64,000 bases of DNA from Bigelowiella natans CCMP2755 (GCA_000320545.1 ADNK01000245.1:2501-66500); one strand, 5' to 3'. Counted from the stretch's first letter, positions 10,929 through 24,590 are shown. Numbers and translations: made by a program. The notes: generated by a model from the letters alone, not told the origin.

Positions 10929-12908
10929 TCAGGAGCTTGGGGCAACGATGAGTCCAAAGAGTTGTACGTCAAAAACCTGAGACAGGGAGGGTTGCAAGTA
11001 TAAGAAGAGTGTCCTCACGGTATAACATTCAAGAATATCCGAACGCAACTCAAAGACGACAGATAATTGTACATATTTTCGTCGTGCTTCGCAGCATCAT
11101 CAAAACTGATGACGTGCAGGGATGACGATCCTCGAACGGAATAATAACAATTCGGAGGACTTGAAATAATTTGATTGACCCAAGCAAAACATATCCCATT
11201 AAAATTCCTCTAACGCTTTATCTATCTTCTTCGGTAGAACAAAAGAGTTACGCAATAAGGACCAAGGATAATTTCCAACGAACGTCGCAGCAGCAGCAGC
11301 AAATGCCCCGTTCCACAGGACACCAGGCCCTCCAACTTCGACCTGATTTTGATCATTTCAAACTCAAACTATGATTCTAAGCATTTGCAGCATTCTTTTG
11401 TGTTGGATGTCCCTCTACGACCCATCTTCATATGCATTTTACTCGCATTTACCTTCTTGCCCAGCCGCTCTAGCGCGTCCTCACCATTCACCTGCAACGC
11501 TGTCTTGTACGTGTCGATCGGAGTAATGGCGATCCTCCAAGTACTGGCTGCTGCTGATGCTATAGCTTGTTTCAGCTGATTAGAAAAAGTCATTCGTGAA
11601 CCGTTTATTCGATTCATCAAAGAAAACTGACCACCATCAATTCGAGGCTTGTCATCTTCCTAATGTGTCTCTTTGTTCGGGGGTGGAAAGGGGGGAGGGT
11701 TCCTACTATCTACAAGGCTGACCGGGAAGGGAAGTGATTGGGCCTCGGGGATGGCTTCAAGAGCCACCAAAATACCAGCGTTTGCCGCGGTGTCGCCAAA
11801 TCGTGAAAGTGGATTTTGGACGAGAGCATAACCGAGTCCTTGGTAAAATCGTCGTACTCCTCCCTGAATCGATACGATGATGCCTATCAACAAGAGAGAT
11901 AACATCATTGACGCCGCATATTGCAGGTACCTCCTTCCATAGGGTCGTTATAGCCTCTGTAGTTGAGGTCCCGTAACGATACTGGTAGTTCATGGCCGTC
12001 CTGTATGACATGAGACGATCGGCAAAAGTTATTAATACACAGCGACGAAATGGCAATGTGGAGTAGTCGAAATCGATAGAGATGATTCTGATGTTACAGA
12101 GTCTACATATACGCCATAGATGAAGAGAAACCTTGTGATTTTCACCCCTTTTTCTTTTGGTAGATTGATGGAAAAAGGAGTTTCTCAAGAGAACGAGCTT
12201 ATTAATACCTGAGCCACATGAGAGACAACACCTGCGCAACTCCGGCCAGTGCCCCCTTAATATCAGGGAGAAGAAAGGTGAAAACACATGACATCAAGTC
12301 GAGCAAATACCATATCAGGCCTATTTGTAGTTGATCGAACATACACGGACAATACATTCAGACTACCGATGTCCCTCCACCCAATGCCCTGCTCGCAGCT
12401 TTTTTGAAGATAGCTTGGTAGTCCACTGTTGCCCCCCCCACAGCCGCAGCTGCTGATGCTACATCTAGGATGTGGTTGGGGGAGAGAGGGACCTACAAAC
12501 GTGTATGAAGAAGTATGCAGATGAGAAAGTGGAATTCTCTAGAGTGCACTTTTCGCTTCTCCCCACGCCGTCACCTCAGAGTTTTCAACTCTGATCCCCC
12601 CTGCTGTAGACACATGAAGCTACAAGCACTACCAGATGAGGCAGCTGATCTGGAAAGATAACAGCGTTGCATCGCACAGCGCCTGTGTGCCTACAACCGT
12701 CTCCACGTTGCAAGCGTGGCCGTGTTTCATCTTCCCTGTTCCTCAAGAAACGTGGCGGTTTCGATAGCCTGAACCTGCTTCGGTGTTGCCGGGCGGGTGA
12801 TTCTGCAACGTGAAGATGTTTATGGGATGTGGTCGATGGCAGGAGAGCCACGGCCGCGAGAAGAGAGAGTAGATGGCGTGTGGCTCCGGGCAGCCGTGCA
12901 CGTGCCAT
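10929..12908 (-). CDS. Mitochondrial carrier family (SLC25-like) protein with possible organelle leader
   Basis: Firm exons on the minus strand are 12633-12908, 12367-12492, 12209-12255, 11931-12000, 11714-11863 and 11453-11575, all phase-consistent. A further exon starts at 11342 (VEVGGPGVLWNGAFAAAAA). A possible last exon ends with a stop at 10929 (VFDVQLFGLIVAPSS). Carrier repeats are visible: GALAGVAQVLSLMWLRTAMN, GGVRRFYQGLGYALVQNPLS followed by RFGDTAAN, and RIAITPIDTYKTALQVNG, whose PxD motif is typical. The family moves small metabolites across organelle membranes. The first exon starts MARARLPGATRHLL with a hydrophobic LLSLLAAVALL core and then an Arg/Ser-rich stretch. That is unusual for mitochondrial carriers and resembles a bipartite plastid leader. 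The substrate cannot be read. An alternative ATG lies upstream in the same frame. Confidence 0.8.
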
Positions 12909-12959
12909 CCGGCCAACGACTGTGCTTGTTCCGACGACGAACATCATCGGGGACTTTGT

Positions 12960-14150
12960 TCCTTTGGATGTCAATCTGTGGATGTCGCAGGGATCATTTC
13001 ATAACGATTTTTCAATGAAGAGTTTTTGTGGCAGAAAGATCCAAATTTTGTTGTCGCAAGAGCTGGAAACCAAGGAATCCAAGAAACATGGCCATGCACA
13101 ACAGGACACTTCTCTGACCCCAACCCTGACCCTGACCCCAAAGAAATCGACAGGGCAGACGGACGCACTCCTTGCAGCTTGGCAGACTTGTCAGCCTCTG
13201 ATGAAGTCAAAATCTTGATCAAGCAAGAGTGCGTCGGGAGACGGATCCAGGTGTTGTTTGACAGAGCTAGAGAGACTCAACTGAATGGATTTGCACTCAT
13301 TGAGTGCGGAACAATGGCGGGCGTTGGGAGCGCCTCTCACTCTGCACGGACGAAGGAAAAGAAAAATGTGAGTCGTCGAATGGAGAGATTCGATTTCTTC
13401 AATGCTGAACGGATTTTTCACAACTCTAGACCTCTTTGATGACTCCACATTCGATCGTTCGTGCAAACAACAGCACTGCACGTCTCACTGTGTCACTTGT
13501 GTTGCATGAACGTGCACACCGCATCCATTTTTGTGTGCACGCCTCACACCATGTCCATTGTTGCGCAAGCGCGTCTACGTGAATGATCATTTCAGCTGCA
13601 CAGCACTGCTAGACTGGCACATGTTGGAGCTGCTCCATTCTCACACGTCATTGATTGAGTCGTGATTGTTGCATTCCATGAGATGCTCGCTTGTGCATCT
13701 ACCACATCAATGATTCAATTCAAAATCCAAGTTCAGTGTTTCTAGACACGGTGCATGGAAAAACACATGGCTCGCAAAGCTGCATTTTAGCATGATGTCT
13801 AGACATGAAATCAACACTTTGGAAGTAGTTCGTTATGCACAATTTTCTCAATTTCTGAGATGAAAATCGATGATTGATTCGTTCTTAAATTTGACCTCAT
13901 TCAAGCATGCATAGGCCTACATCTGTTGAGAATCGAAACAAAAATGCCAACACGCACCACTCATCTAGCTGTGAACATGAGCTTGCACGCATTTTGAGAT
14001 GGCATCATGACGACACTGAAAACATTTTACACGTCCCAGCACATGATCTTTATCTATGTGGTACCAAGTATAATGTCTTCTTCACTTCTTCATGTTTAGT
14101 TTGCTCTCAATGTCCCGCACGAGTTCGTCAAATTTAATTTTCGTTTTTTT
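12960..14150. repeat. Dispersed CATG-rich repeat block
   Basis: The segment has the same texture as the other repeat blocks, with words such as tgtctagacatgaaatc near 13798 and many ttgcac/catg words. It shares the phrase aaagaaatcgacagggc (near 13140) with a segment near 48610. That supports a common ancestral element rather than chance composition. Open frames at 13026-13439 and on the opposite strand have no recognised domain. They could be remnants of an element's coding region. Confidence 0.5.
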
Positions 14151-14283
14151 TGCTTGAGCAGCACTTTTTTCTTTGACTACTTGAATTTTCTATTCAAAAG
14201 GAGAGAAAGAGAAACAACGGTAAATGTATGTAATTATATAATAATCCCAAATTCCACACGAGCGTTGCAAATGAGTTTTGGAA

Positions 14284-16108
14284 TTAGGCGTACACCTGGT
14301 CGAATCTGCCATTAACCATTGGGCGGATGGTTATCATAAAATCTGCTCTATTAATTGCTTGACCTGCAGCATACATTGAAAACATATAAATTAGTACCTC
14401 TCATTTAAAACCATCTTAGTAATACCTTTATGCTCAACGAACGAGTCGAACCGAAGGTCTTCAATGAGGCATAACAAATGGGTGATGATCACACAATTGG
14501 ACATAATGAAACATTTCTTTCTCCATACCTTCGTTTGAGAATGAAGAATACTTGCGCAAAAACCTCCTTAGCCTCGGAAGTTCACTTTCGTCAACGACCT
14601 GTAAATCGAATGTTTAACAGTCTCATTTTTATTTCAACAAAATTTAACCTTATCAGATTCCCCTGCGTCCTGAAAATAACATCTGCATCTTGAAATTGTC
14701 TCACCTAAAATAAGCAAATCTCAACGGTCAATGTATAATTTTCGAATTTTGTGTGAAGACTTCGTAGCCACTCCAATTCTGCGATCTCATCTCCACATCG
14801 AATCTTTGTAGTAAATAAGAGCCAAAATACTATTATCATCAGCACCCAAATTCTGAACCATCCTACCTTCTCTTGTTCTTCTCGCAAGCTTTCGCGATCT
14901 TTCAGTGTATTTAGGGCGGTTCGCAGCATCTGTTCAAATATCAAATGTCCAAAACTAAGAAACAAACGAATTCGCATAAATTTATGGCTGTTCCACCTTT
15001 GCTTCCATCTCTTCCAATCGCTTTAAGTCTTTCACGTCTTCATTTATTAGTTTACTAGCATCCTGCAATTATTTCTGACTCAGACAATTGAAGATTTATC
15101 ATAACATTAGGGAGGCAACCTGAAGTTTCGTTTCTTGTCCTTTCAGTTTGTCGACATTTTCGTGCAGTTGCTTTCAGTAGAATGAACAAATGAGGAAACA
15201 AAGGAGATGGCAGTAAAGTTAATTGTAAAATACTTGATTTTGTTGCTCAAATTCTTTATTTCTAATCTCCATTTCATCCACCTCTCCTAAGATTGAATGC
15301 AAAGAAAATTATGCTGGAGTATTCATTCGCGGAATGTTATTACCTTTCATGCTTTCGTAGGTTTCAAAGATTTTTGCTGCAGATTCTGCCAAAGCTGAGA
15401 AAATTAGAAAATAACTCGAGTTTATTAACCTGCAACAAAAATGGAAGAATAGTGCTGCTCTACATTTTGTCGTTTCGTAGTTCCAAGTAAACGTAAAGCC
15501 AACGAGGGATACGAACAGCCAAATCGCTCCAAAGATAATTGGAAAGTTTGCAACTGGACTCAACTGTAGCGTGTACAATTCTGGTTTTACTTGTGAAAAT
15601 TTCATGATTAGTGAGACGCACCTCATGCAAAGCAATACCAGCACATCCGGAAAGACATGCCAATCCAAAAAATACTCTCACTTTGTGCCTGTTGTACAGA
15701 TGTCAAACAGTCTGTATGTAACATGAGTAAGGGTGCCAAGGGAACCATTGACAAGAAGGGAGTTTGAGGTCCTTTCCATCCAATTTCGCCTCTGTGGTCT
15801 CTATCTCTTCCTTTGTGGCTTTCTTATCGATCTTTGGTGCATCGGCATCATTTGGTGCTTTAGAAGGTAGCTTAGAATCTTTTAATTAAATTTGATACCA
15901 CACATGAGCAATGAAAAATGTGAGGAAAGAAATTTAAACGAAACAGACACTAGCATGTTCATGTCGAATTTCAACTGTTAATGCATCCACTAGAAAGAGC
16001 AGTAATGATTGGACCACCCTTACTAAGTAGTGTTCCCCAATTTGTTATTTGTGATTCAAATAGAATTCAAAGGTACACTCTAGCTAACCCACATTTTGCG
16101 TCGGCCAT
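14284..16108 (-). CDS. Two-TM coiled-coil protein of unknown function, 14 exons
   Basis: The model is complement of 14284-14363, 14426-14458, 14529-14598, 14649-14669, 14726-14803, 14867-14929, 14997-15062, 15120-15170, 15234-15286, 15344-15394, 15464-15563, 15622-15688, 15746-15878 and 16093-16108. All phases close, giving 293 residues. The order is: an acidic/Lys-rich N-terminus with no signal peptide; two hydrophobic segments (VFFGLACLSGCAGIAL near residue 53 and FPIIFGAIWLFVSLVGFTF near 80); a charged coiled-coil stretch from about 105 to 205; and a C-terminal part (SELPRLRRFLRKY ... RFDSFVEHKGQAINRADF) that loosely suggests an EF-hand-like helical region. Internal introns are about 50-80 nt. 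Only the first, behind a 16-nt exon, is longer (214 nt). No family name is recognised. A membrane-tethered scaffold is a guess. Confidence 0.65.
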
Positions 16109-16329
16109 TTGAAGAATTTGCACTCTGTACCAGCGCAGTTCGAAGCTTTTGTTCATCGAATGCAGTCGCACCTTAAATTCCGTCGAGAAAGAGTCGCGAA
16201 GATATTTTTGATGAGATTATTGAAACACCATCGAATTTTTAGTTGCGTCTAGATGCGTAGTAACATTTCCAGGAGTCCAGGAATGTTTCCAAAAAATGGA
16301 TGACTGGTGAAAAAAGCACTGAACTCACT

Positions 16330-17110
16330 CTCTTTGCTCTGACAATTTCCTGTTCCAATGATCATGGTCGATTGCCAGTTTCTGCCACATGCAAATGCCT
16401 GTCTCCCATGTGGTTCTGGCGCATGTAGATTTGATCAATGCTTCATCACTTTTTCATTGTTCATTGTTCATCATTCAATGCCTGTCTCCAATGTGGTTTT
16501 GTTGTTCTGGCGCATGCACGTTTGCATCAATGTTTTGTTCATTGTTTGTTGTTTGTTGTTCATCGAAACGGAACCCCAATTTTGCGCACTCTGGATCACG
16601 AATGCCATTCACAAAGAAACCACGTGTGTGCAGAGCCAGAGAGATGGCATTGCACCACTCACGCTAGCACGCTAGCACGGCTAGACGACCCAGACAAAGT
16701 GGGGGTCGGGAGCAAAGTGATGACAGGAAAATCGTTTGTGGCACAACTGCAGAACGCTGCACTTCCACGGGCTTTCACGTGGCTTTTTCTCACGCAAAGT
16801 GCACCACGTCTCACATCTTTCCAGAACTTGGGAAGAGAATGGCAAACACACCTTCACGTCTTCGCTGGGATGTTTTCGGATTTGTTTTTGACAAGCGAAC
16901 TTGCACCAAAAGCACATTGCTAGATTGGTTTGCCGGGAGATTGACATCATGGCTTGCACCATGGGTGCCGCGTGCCAGCGTGTGAACTTGACACCTTGTG
17001 GGTGCAAGGTGTTGTGGACATGGCAACATGCACATTGTCCATCACAGGTTTCAGAAGAACATCATGCTCTCATCAATGACAATTTCACACGTTGCATGTG
17101 CAAGGCGCAC
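16330..17110. repeat. Dispersed CATG-rich repeat block with shared 60-bp segment
   Basis: Positions about 16380-16440 (acatgcaaatgcctgtctcc continuing to tggttctggcgcatg and ttgatcaatg) nearly repeat at 49060-49112 and, more divergently, at 48905-48965. A partial second copy of the same phrase follows at about 16479-16531. This is the clearest evidence that the CATG-rich blocks belong to one dispersed family. Confidence 0.65.
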
Positions 17111-17246
17111 TCAATGAAGACAGGCACTTTTGAACACGTGAATGCTGAACGATGACTGAACAGAACGCACCTTGCGCAAAACAGGCACATCAACGAGTTG
17201 AATTCTAAGCTTGTCTAGCTGTGCACCCCGTCTAGCCGTGACTAAC

Positions 17247-17669
17247 TTTTGCGTTTTCCAATGGTCCAAGAATGTTTCAACTCGATCCTCTGTAGCTCCA
17301 TCCAGGGTCATTGCGTCTGCACAGAGATCCCATGATGGACTTGTGAACAGGATTCTCACACAACCCAAATTCAGCTGGAACAACATGCTACAAGGGCTAA
17401 ACCATTCGAATTGCAAACACATTCGCCATGCCATCATGATGACAAAAAAAAATCGAGTTTGAATGATTGGCAAGGGTGGCAGAAATCTTGAATCTTTGAT
17501 TCTTCCTGGTGACATATTCTTTCTGGCGGCATAGCTAGACTAGGTGGTACTAACTTTAGAATCGCCATCCCTTGGCACAGTTTCTTTCCGACAAAGTTGA
17601 AGAATGACTGAGGCGACAGCTTTTCCCAATATCTCGTAGCCATTAGCGCCATCACCAGCGTAAGGAATG
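17247..17669 (-). CDS. Unknown gene, two exons recognised
   Basis: Two minus-strand exons look coding: 17555-17669 (IPYAGDGANGYEILGKAVAS and on) and 17247-17374 (LNLGCVRILFTSPSWDLC, then ADAMTLDGATEDRVETFLDH). Both have acceptable splice borders and stay open, but I could not place the exon that must join them, nor the start or stop. No domain is recognised. The gene runs into the repeat block on its 3' side and may be truncated by it. Confidence 0.35.
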
Positions 17670-19172
17670 CTAACATGACAGAAAAAAAAAGGTCCGGAAC
17701 CGAAAATGGGAGGTGACCACGGGATTTTGAAGAGTAAAGAGAATCTATAAGTAAAGTCAAGAGCAACAAGAAATCGAGGAGAGTGACATATAGAATACAC
17801 AGTAATTACTGGAGGAAGTAAGCGGCACGAAGTCTCGATTTCTTTGACTCGCGACTATGTCTGCATTAGTGTCATAGCATTTATGATTTGCGCTCATTCG
17901 TATATTAGCTCATTTAGCGATTTGATGCGCACGCGTGCGCGTACAGCGTCAAACTATCGTCCAAATAGTGTACGCGTTGACATATTATTGCGATAATATA
18001 TTATTCTGCAACCGTAAGGCCTGGAGAGCCCGATAATGAACCTCGTTGCATAGATACGCGTTGTCGTCCCTAGCCCCTATACTCTTGACCTGATAAAAAT
18101 CACAAAATTAGTGATGTTTTACCGAGTTTGTGTTCATGGAACAACAAGTAAACCGCAGGTAGCGTGAAAGAAGCCGTTTCCCATCTCAGGAACATGTGAA
18201 AGGTTTATTCTACGACGGAGCTAAAATGCCCGATGATGATTGTGGAAAAGATCTTCGAGGGAGTTATTAACTACATGTTTAATATGTCGTTATATGCTCG
18301 AGATGATTCTGAACACTCTCATATCTTCGTTGACTAACCGTAAACGAGCCGAAGTGGGCGTTGTTCATGCTCTTCACATTTTTCGTCATCTGCTCATCTC
18401 TACGAAAATAAGCAGCTTGGTCTTTACGACGAATGAGTGAGGAAGAGGAGATGGTGTCATGTTTCAGGTAGTGGAGGTGCATAAATCTCGTCGACGTCTA
18501 ACGAAGAGGGACATCATCATCGCGCTTGGCGAGGAAGAATGTAAGTCATCTTATCTCCCTGCTGCGTTTTGTTTTCCCGACCTTAAGTGAGACCCTGCTG
18601 GCTTTGCTTTGTCGATCAAGTCCGATGGAGGTTTAGTTCCTGAAATGAAATGAATCTCATCAGTGCGTGGCAGTAGCAGTGGCAGTAGCAGTAGCAGTAG
18701 CAGTATCAGTAATTAGCCCCGCAATCGGCAATTTTTCCGTTTGGGCGTCAAGCTTGTTGTGCACTTTGCTTGTTTTGATAAGGCTTTTGCATTTGGTTAC
18801 ATCGACTACGTGTAGCCCCTTCCCCACCCAAACTCAATTTTTGGGGTTCTGTATATATGTCCCCTGAAGTCTACTTTCAAACAATCGTCGTTTCCTTATC
18901 ATTAGTTCGTATCATCTTCGCTACCTTGGGCGTCGGCTTTTCTCCTGAGATTTACTGTAATAATAATAACAGTAACAATATTAAGGATTATATCAGAACT
19001 ATCTACCATAGGCTCACAGCGCATCTGGACAGTTGTGAATTAGCTATTATAACAAGAGCAATGCCAGAGGATATTAGTGGTGGCAGTAGAGAGGAGAGGG
19101 TACAAACAAAAAGGACTAAGAAATTGAACCCTCTTCTCGAAATATCGTAGGTGTTTCCGCCCCAGTGGAGAT
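17670..19172. other. Spacer with short repeats
   Basis: A possible upstream exon of the gene to the left lies near 17700-17760. Beyond it I see no coding series. A (GCAGTA)n-like run lies at about 18666-18709 and translates as Ala-Val repeats. The rest is unremarkable. Confidence 0.4.
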
Positions 19173-20000
19173 TTACAAAGCGTCATCCATTATTATTAAA
19201 TGATCAGGTGTGGCAGCAGCAGCAGAAGGCATGCCTGCTCCGTCTTCCAAAAGCATCCCATCCAACTTATCGTACACCCCTAGCCCAATATGAATGGCCA
19301 CGTCGTAGCTGTAGGGAAAGGGGGTGATACTTCCATCACTCACAGGTTTACATGCCACTCTAGAGAGGGAAAACACAACAGCAGTAGTGGTGCGAGAGCA
19401 ACTAGAGGGAGATATGACAACAAGCGATAAATCAGTAAACTACGAGTACCTGGATAAGCTGACGACCCCGAAGGATGCCCCCCAAATAACGGGAAGGACT
19501 TGAAAGCTAAACTCCCAGTCAGCAGGGCACTCTAACAAATACACGTAGGGTTAGTGGTGAAGATGATTGTGATTTATGCGGTAGGACAGATCTTGAACGA
19601 AGCCTGAGATGATATATACCTTTGTTTAGAATCCGAGGTAGGACGCCTTCAAGTGACACTGGGGGGCTGAAGTATTGATCATGTATCTATACTCATGCCA
19701 AATATTCAGAGCGTTTAGGTATTCTCCTCCTTCTTCCACTCGTCCACCCCTCTCTCAAGTCATATGCTGGTATTAGGCAGAGACACACATACGCTGACCT
19801 CTCGCAGGAGCCCCCTACTAGCAAACGACCGCTTGGGTTATCACGCACGCGCCAAATATTCATCCTTTCGTTTTTAAACCTTAGTAAAAAAAATCATCAA
19901 ATCAACTTAACGATTGGCAGCAGCCTGCGTGGAGCCAACTTTGCCCATCTGACCTCCAATCACAGAACCCGGTCACCAGAACTCGCAGACTACGCTTAGG
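19173..20000 (-). CDS. Unknown gene, 3' exons
   Basis: Three terminal exons join in phase on the minus strand: 19620-19666 (PPVSLEGVLPRILNK), 19450-19531 (ECPADWEFSFQVLPVIWG) and 19173-19359, which ends with a stop (IGLGVYDKLDGMLLEDG ... HLIIMDDAL). An upstream exon likely ends at 19912 (GQMGKVGSTQAAAN). The WEFSFQVLPVIWGASFGVVS stretch is moderately hydrophobic and could be a membrane segment. I do not recognise the family. The 5' end is unresolved and may reach about 20.45 kb. Confidence 0.45.
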
Positions 20001-20479
20001 GCAGTCTGTCGAAGTCTTCGCGTCATCGCCCCCTCCTTTATTATGTTGGAAGAGGACAAAAATTAAAGCGATGTAGCAGATGAAAGAAATGGGCGTAGAA
20101 TTTATTCACCAGCAGATGGGGAGGAGAGATGGACTCCCATTGGTTTTACGATCTCAGGCTCCATTCAAGGAGCACTGTCTGCTGCAAGAAATTAAAAACC
20201 TAAGTTAGCGTATCCGACTAAATTTATTCAAAAAATTGCTTGAATTTGATCCTGCGACATCATAATTTGGATAGATTTCCCTTTAATGCCCTTTTTCGAA
20301 TCGCCGAAGGGGATCTGTGATGTCTGAGGACGATTCCCGAAGACCACCACCCCCTCATTTGGCGATCGAGAGAGATCATTTAGAACGGGGTTCAGGATGG
20401 ATCATAAATACGATGACCTCCACCTCCACCAAAAGTAGGAATTAGAAGCTCGCTCGTGTCTGCCACATTGTTCGACAGC

Positions 20480-21300
20480 TGGAATGAAGTCACCGAGTCC
20501 TTGGAAGTTTGTCCTCATGTCACACTCACAGGCGGTGCATGCTCGCACACGATTGGTGTGTTGGTGTGGCTACACTGTGTTCAGGAATCAGAAGAATCAG
20601 AACAACGCTGCACGTAACGCACAATGTGTCCAGTGTCGCCCAACCTCTTGACCTCGTCGATCACGCACGCCCGCCACGTGCCTTCATGGCAAGTTGCATC
20701 GCATGCGAGAAATTGCGGTGCATCAGTGCGATGTTGCATGCATGCTGCAATGCATATGCAGCTAGTGAAAGCGTCGAATTTCAAGCTCTAGAATGGACAC
20801 ATCATGTAGCACCGATAGTACCACATGTTCATCTCTACGTCGCGCTCTTTGCTACGACATGCAGCACACGGGCGGATGGAGACATGTCGATTAGTCGCGC
20901 AAATCGCAGACATGTCGTGCACACCATTTGGCCACATCACAGCGTCATCGGCGCACAGCTATCATGGCGAACACGCTTCTCACGACCAAAAAAAAAGGTG
21001 TGCGCCCTCACCAGTAAGTAATGGCTTCACATTTCTATGCAGTTCTGCAATGCATGCAAATACTTGCACATTGCCACTATGGTTCAAGTTGTCATGTTAC
21101 TCATTACAGCATGGGAGAGGATTAGGCATTACTGCAGCTTTTCATCATCCTCCATTGCTGCCGGACTTGGCGCTGTACTTGTAAATGGGACGGTCGACGT
21201 GTACATGTGCACGGCCGACGGAGTTGTTGCCCTTATGTCTCTAACTTCCATATCGCACCCGACAGGAGTAAACTAACAAAATTATAATATTTCAAGAATC
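20480..21300. repeat. Dispersed CATG-rich repeat block
   Basis: This has the same CATG/TGCA-rich texture as the other blocks (for example gatgttgcatgcatgctgc near 20730). Open frames occur on both strands and in several phases with no motif. It lies just downstream of the kinesin gene's stop codon. Confidence 0.45.
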
Positions 21301-21545
21301 TGGTTGCAAACTCTCTGAATTGTGGTTGCTCATCTAGCGTGACAGTCACCTGTAGATGGCCGAACTTCAAGCTGCTATCTTGATGGATGGCAATGCAATG
21401 GCCATTATAGTAGTCTTTTCAACATTACATGTAGGAGAAACAGAAGTCAAACGTCAAGCAATGACAACAGGTCAAATATCACTAAAGTTTTTGTAGCCCC
21501 GATCGCCTCTCCCCCCAGCCCGAATATCGGCTATAGATTTCGGCA

Positions 21546-21803
21546 TTAGCTATTGTGCATCTTTCGGATATGACGACGATTACGAGATGGAAAGAATTGG
21601 GGGTTTCGGTACACATCTGCATAGGCAGCATGCATGTGCATACTATGCACACGTCTCAACGTACATCGGACTTGGCCGTTGGCTAGGGCATCAATTCGAA
21701 TGGTGTGCCACTCGACGTTTCTCCTATACCACACAGCCATAAGACATTCATAGCACTCCGTCATTGATGGCCAACGATGAGTCTTTGATTTAGCGCGCGG
21801 CCG

Positions 21804-21845
<42 letters not shown>

Positions 21846-22476
21846 ATTACCATCATCATAATCATCATCATTATCATTCCTATCGTCTTCTCTCGCAACC
21901 TACCCTACAGTGATGCGGTCTTCCTGGCCGTTTGGGCTGACGATTCTAACTTTGTTTCCGTACGCTCCCGACTCGATGGCATATCCCGATGTTGCGCCAT
22001 AATCTGTTGAAAAGTAAACAATGATGAGTTACACTAGATGGAGATGAAAATACGTTGGCAAATTCCGACCTTACATCGGTATTGAGGCAGATCCAGCAAA
22101 CGACATACACACACAGACGCACGCACACGCACGCACACACAGCAATTGATTCGAAGAGCTAAAACATCCACTCCCTAGATCTATTATCGTGCTATTGGAG
22201 GAATGGGGGTTAAGCGACCTGTCGCGAATAGGGTCATACTAATCTCCGTAGATATCGTGGAGGGCAGTGAGGAGGAGGAGGATGATGATGATGAGGAGTG
22301 ATGAGAGGTGGCTGAGAGCCGATTACGATGAGGAGAATTCAAAGACGAAACGCCATTCGTTGACCCTGACGACTTGACGGCACAGCGCACATAGGCCTCG
22401 ACGCTGATCGGTCGCCTGAACGTCTGTTTACTCCGGAAGAAATGACCAGGAGTGATCCTGCAAATCCATTTAAATA

Positions 22477-22512
<36 letters not shown>

Positions 22513-23900
22513 GTATAAATATGATACGAAATATGCTCCACGTGTTGATGTACAAAGCTTACGATGACGGCTTATCTACCTAATGCCTGACTCTACGGGA
22601 AGACCAACGCCATCCCAATCACGAGATCCAAGCCCCCTGAGCACCATTTGCTGCTGCTGCCCCTTACCACTCCCGAATGCTGATGCAATTGGCGCAGGGC
22701 GGGAGGGAGAGAAGGGAGACTTCTTTCCATCGGCCACTTCCTCATGCTCCTCCTCGCCTTGGTGCCGTTGCTGGGCAATTCCATCCTGGAATGCATTCTC
22801 AGCCGTCATCAGCGAAAAGGGCTTTCCTTCTCCGAGTATAGACACTCCTTCAACGGAGTGAGGGGCATCTGACCCTTCTCCTGACGAGGGAATGAACGGG
22901 TTGTAGGCGCTGAAACGGCGGCGTGTGGCGCTCGCGCTGCTGTTGAGTTCGTGAGCTCTCGTGTACCCGTGGAGGGAGACGACGCTGCGTAGCTTGATGT
23001 ACTCCTGGCGGTATATCTCAGCCTCATGCTGATTAAGCAGTAGCAAAAACAAAGGAAAGGGGGGGGGCTTCAAATCTACCACACATACAGATAGGGGCCG
23101 GTAGCACGTACAACCTGTGCCTTCTCCTTCGCAATAGCCTGATCTTCTATTTCCGCATATAGCATCCGGATATGCTCGGTCATCTCGCCTGCACGACGAC
23201 AACATAACAATGTCAATCAGCACGTTTTTGGCCTGGCGTAGCGAGAATGTTGTTAATTAAGCGTTTACGGGAAAGTGCTTGGACGGAGCCTGGGCCCATT
23301 TGTGCTCCATTTCCCTCCTCCCCGATCACACGACCGCTGGGTTTCGTGGACACCTGTGACAAGGGGTGGGGGTCAGCCTTGTTATTGCGGTGCATAGAAT
23401 GAAAAACCGAACGAAGACGGGGTTAGGAGCCAATGTTAGAATACTTGCTTCTTTCAATTCTTCGGACAATATGTACATCATGCAGTTTTATCTAATACTA
23501 CCCTCCTTCCAGTCTCTATAGATGACTGGCTTGTTATGCATCAGTCGCTTGCCCCCCACCCCTCTACAACTCTCCCTCTGGCTGCCACCTTTCCACAAAG
23601 AAGGTCGCGGAGTACGACCATATTCTTGATGCTATGCTGAAAGTTTAACTCGGACTTCAACAAGTCTTTCTCGATAACTTGGTTCTGATAAGAAGAAGGA
23701 GCCCGGGGAAGGGGAAGAGGGAAGGAGGTGTTGGGTCAACCTCGCTGTTTGATTTCAGGCTAGCACTGCGGGCATTGGAGTAGAGTGTGCTTGCGAGTGT
23801 GTGTCTGTGTGTGTGTGTTATGTGCCTTTTTTTCTGTGTCTAAGACTGCCAGATTCCGCTCTTGAATTGCCCTCCTGTGTTATCGATCGACAAACACAAA

Positions 23901-23970
<70 letters not shown>

Positions 23971-24093
23971 CTTTTATGCATGTGTTGCTGCATTTTCTGT
24001 TATATCGGGTCATGCCCCACCTCAGATGCTGGTTCTCCGAATCCAAATGCTTTACGCCGCCTGTTGGTGATGGATATATCCGATGAGGGGGGG

Positions 24094-24137
<44 letters not shown>

Positions 24138-24552
24138 CGGACAAATAAATCAGCAACGAAATGACACGAAACACCTTTCATAATACTCACATCTATCCGT
24201 AAAAAACTAATGCATGCGCTCTCCAAGTGCTCTACGACCCCACAAGAACAATGCAGCAGCATTATTATGCCCTAGTCAACCGTCTTTATCATCACTATAT
24301 GATACTGACGTGGATGGTAAGTCATGCATATCTCCAAATCGCTAAGCGACGACCTGCAATTTCTCGGCAGAATGATAGCATTCGTTTCGCATCCTTGGCA
24401 ACGTCAGACGCAAGGCCCATCTGCGAAAAGATACTATCTTAAGCGGAGACGACGCTCACTCTTGTTGGTAGATTGGAGAATGTGCGCTAAAAGTTAATCC
24501 AAAAATGCTGACAAATTTTACTCGGGGAGATATCGTGTTGCTTCGCCCAAAG

Positions 24553-24590
<38 letters not shown>

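Noticed and set aside
13026-13439. Plus-strand 137-codon open frame
   Set aside because: Lies at the edge of a CATG-rich block, overlaps a frame on the other strand and shows no domain; possibly an element remnant, too weak to call.
14705-14977. Apparent extra membrane helix (WVLMIIVFWLLF) in the coiled-coil gene
   Set aside because: It falls in a 63-nt intron with GT-AG borders; splicing it out keeps the frame.
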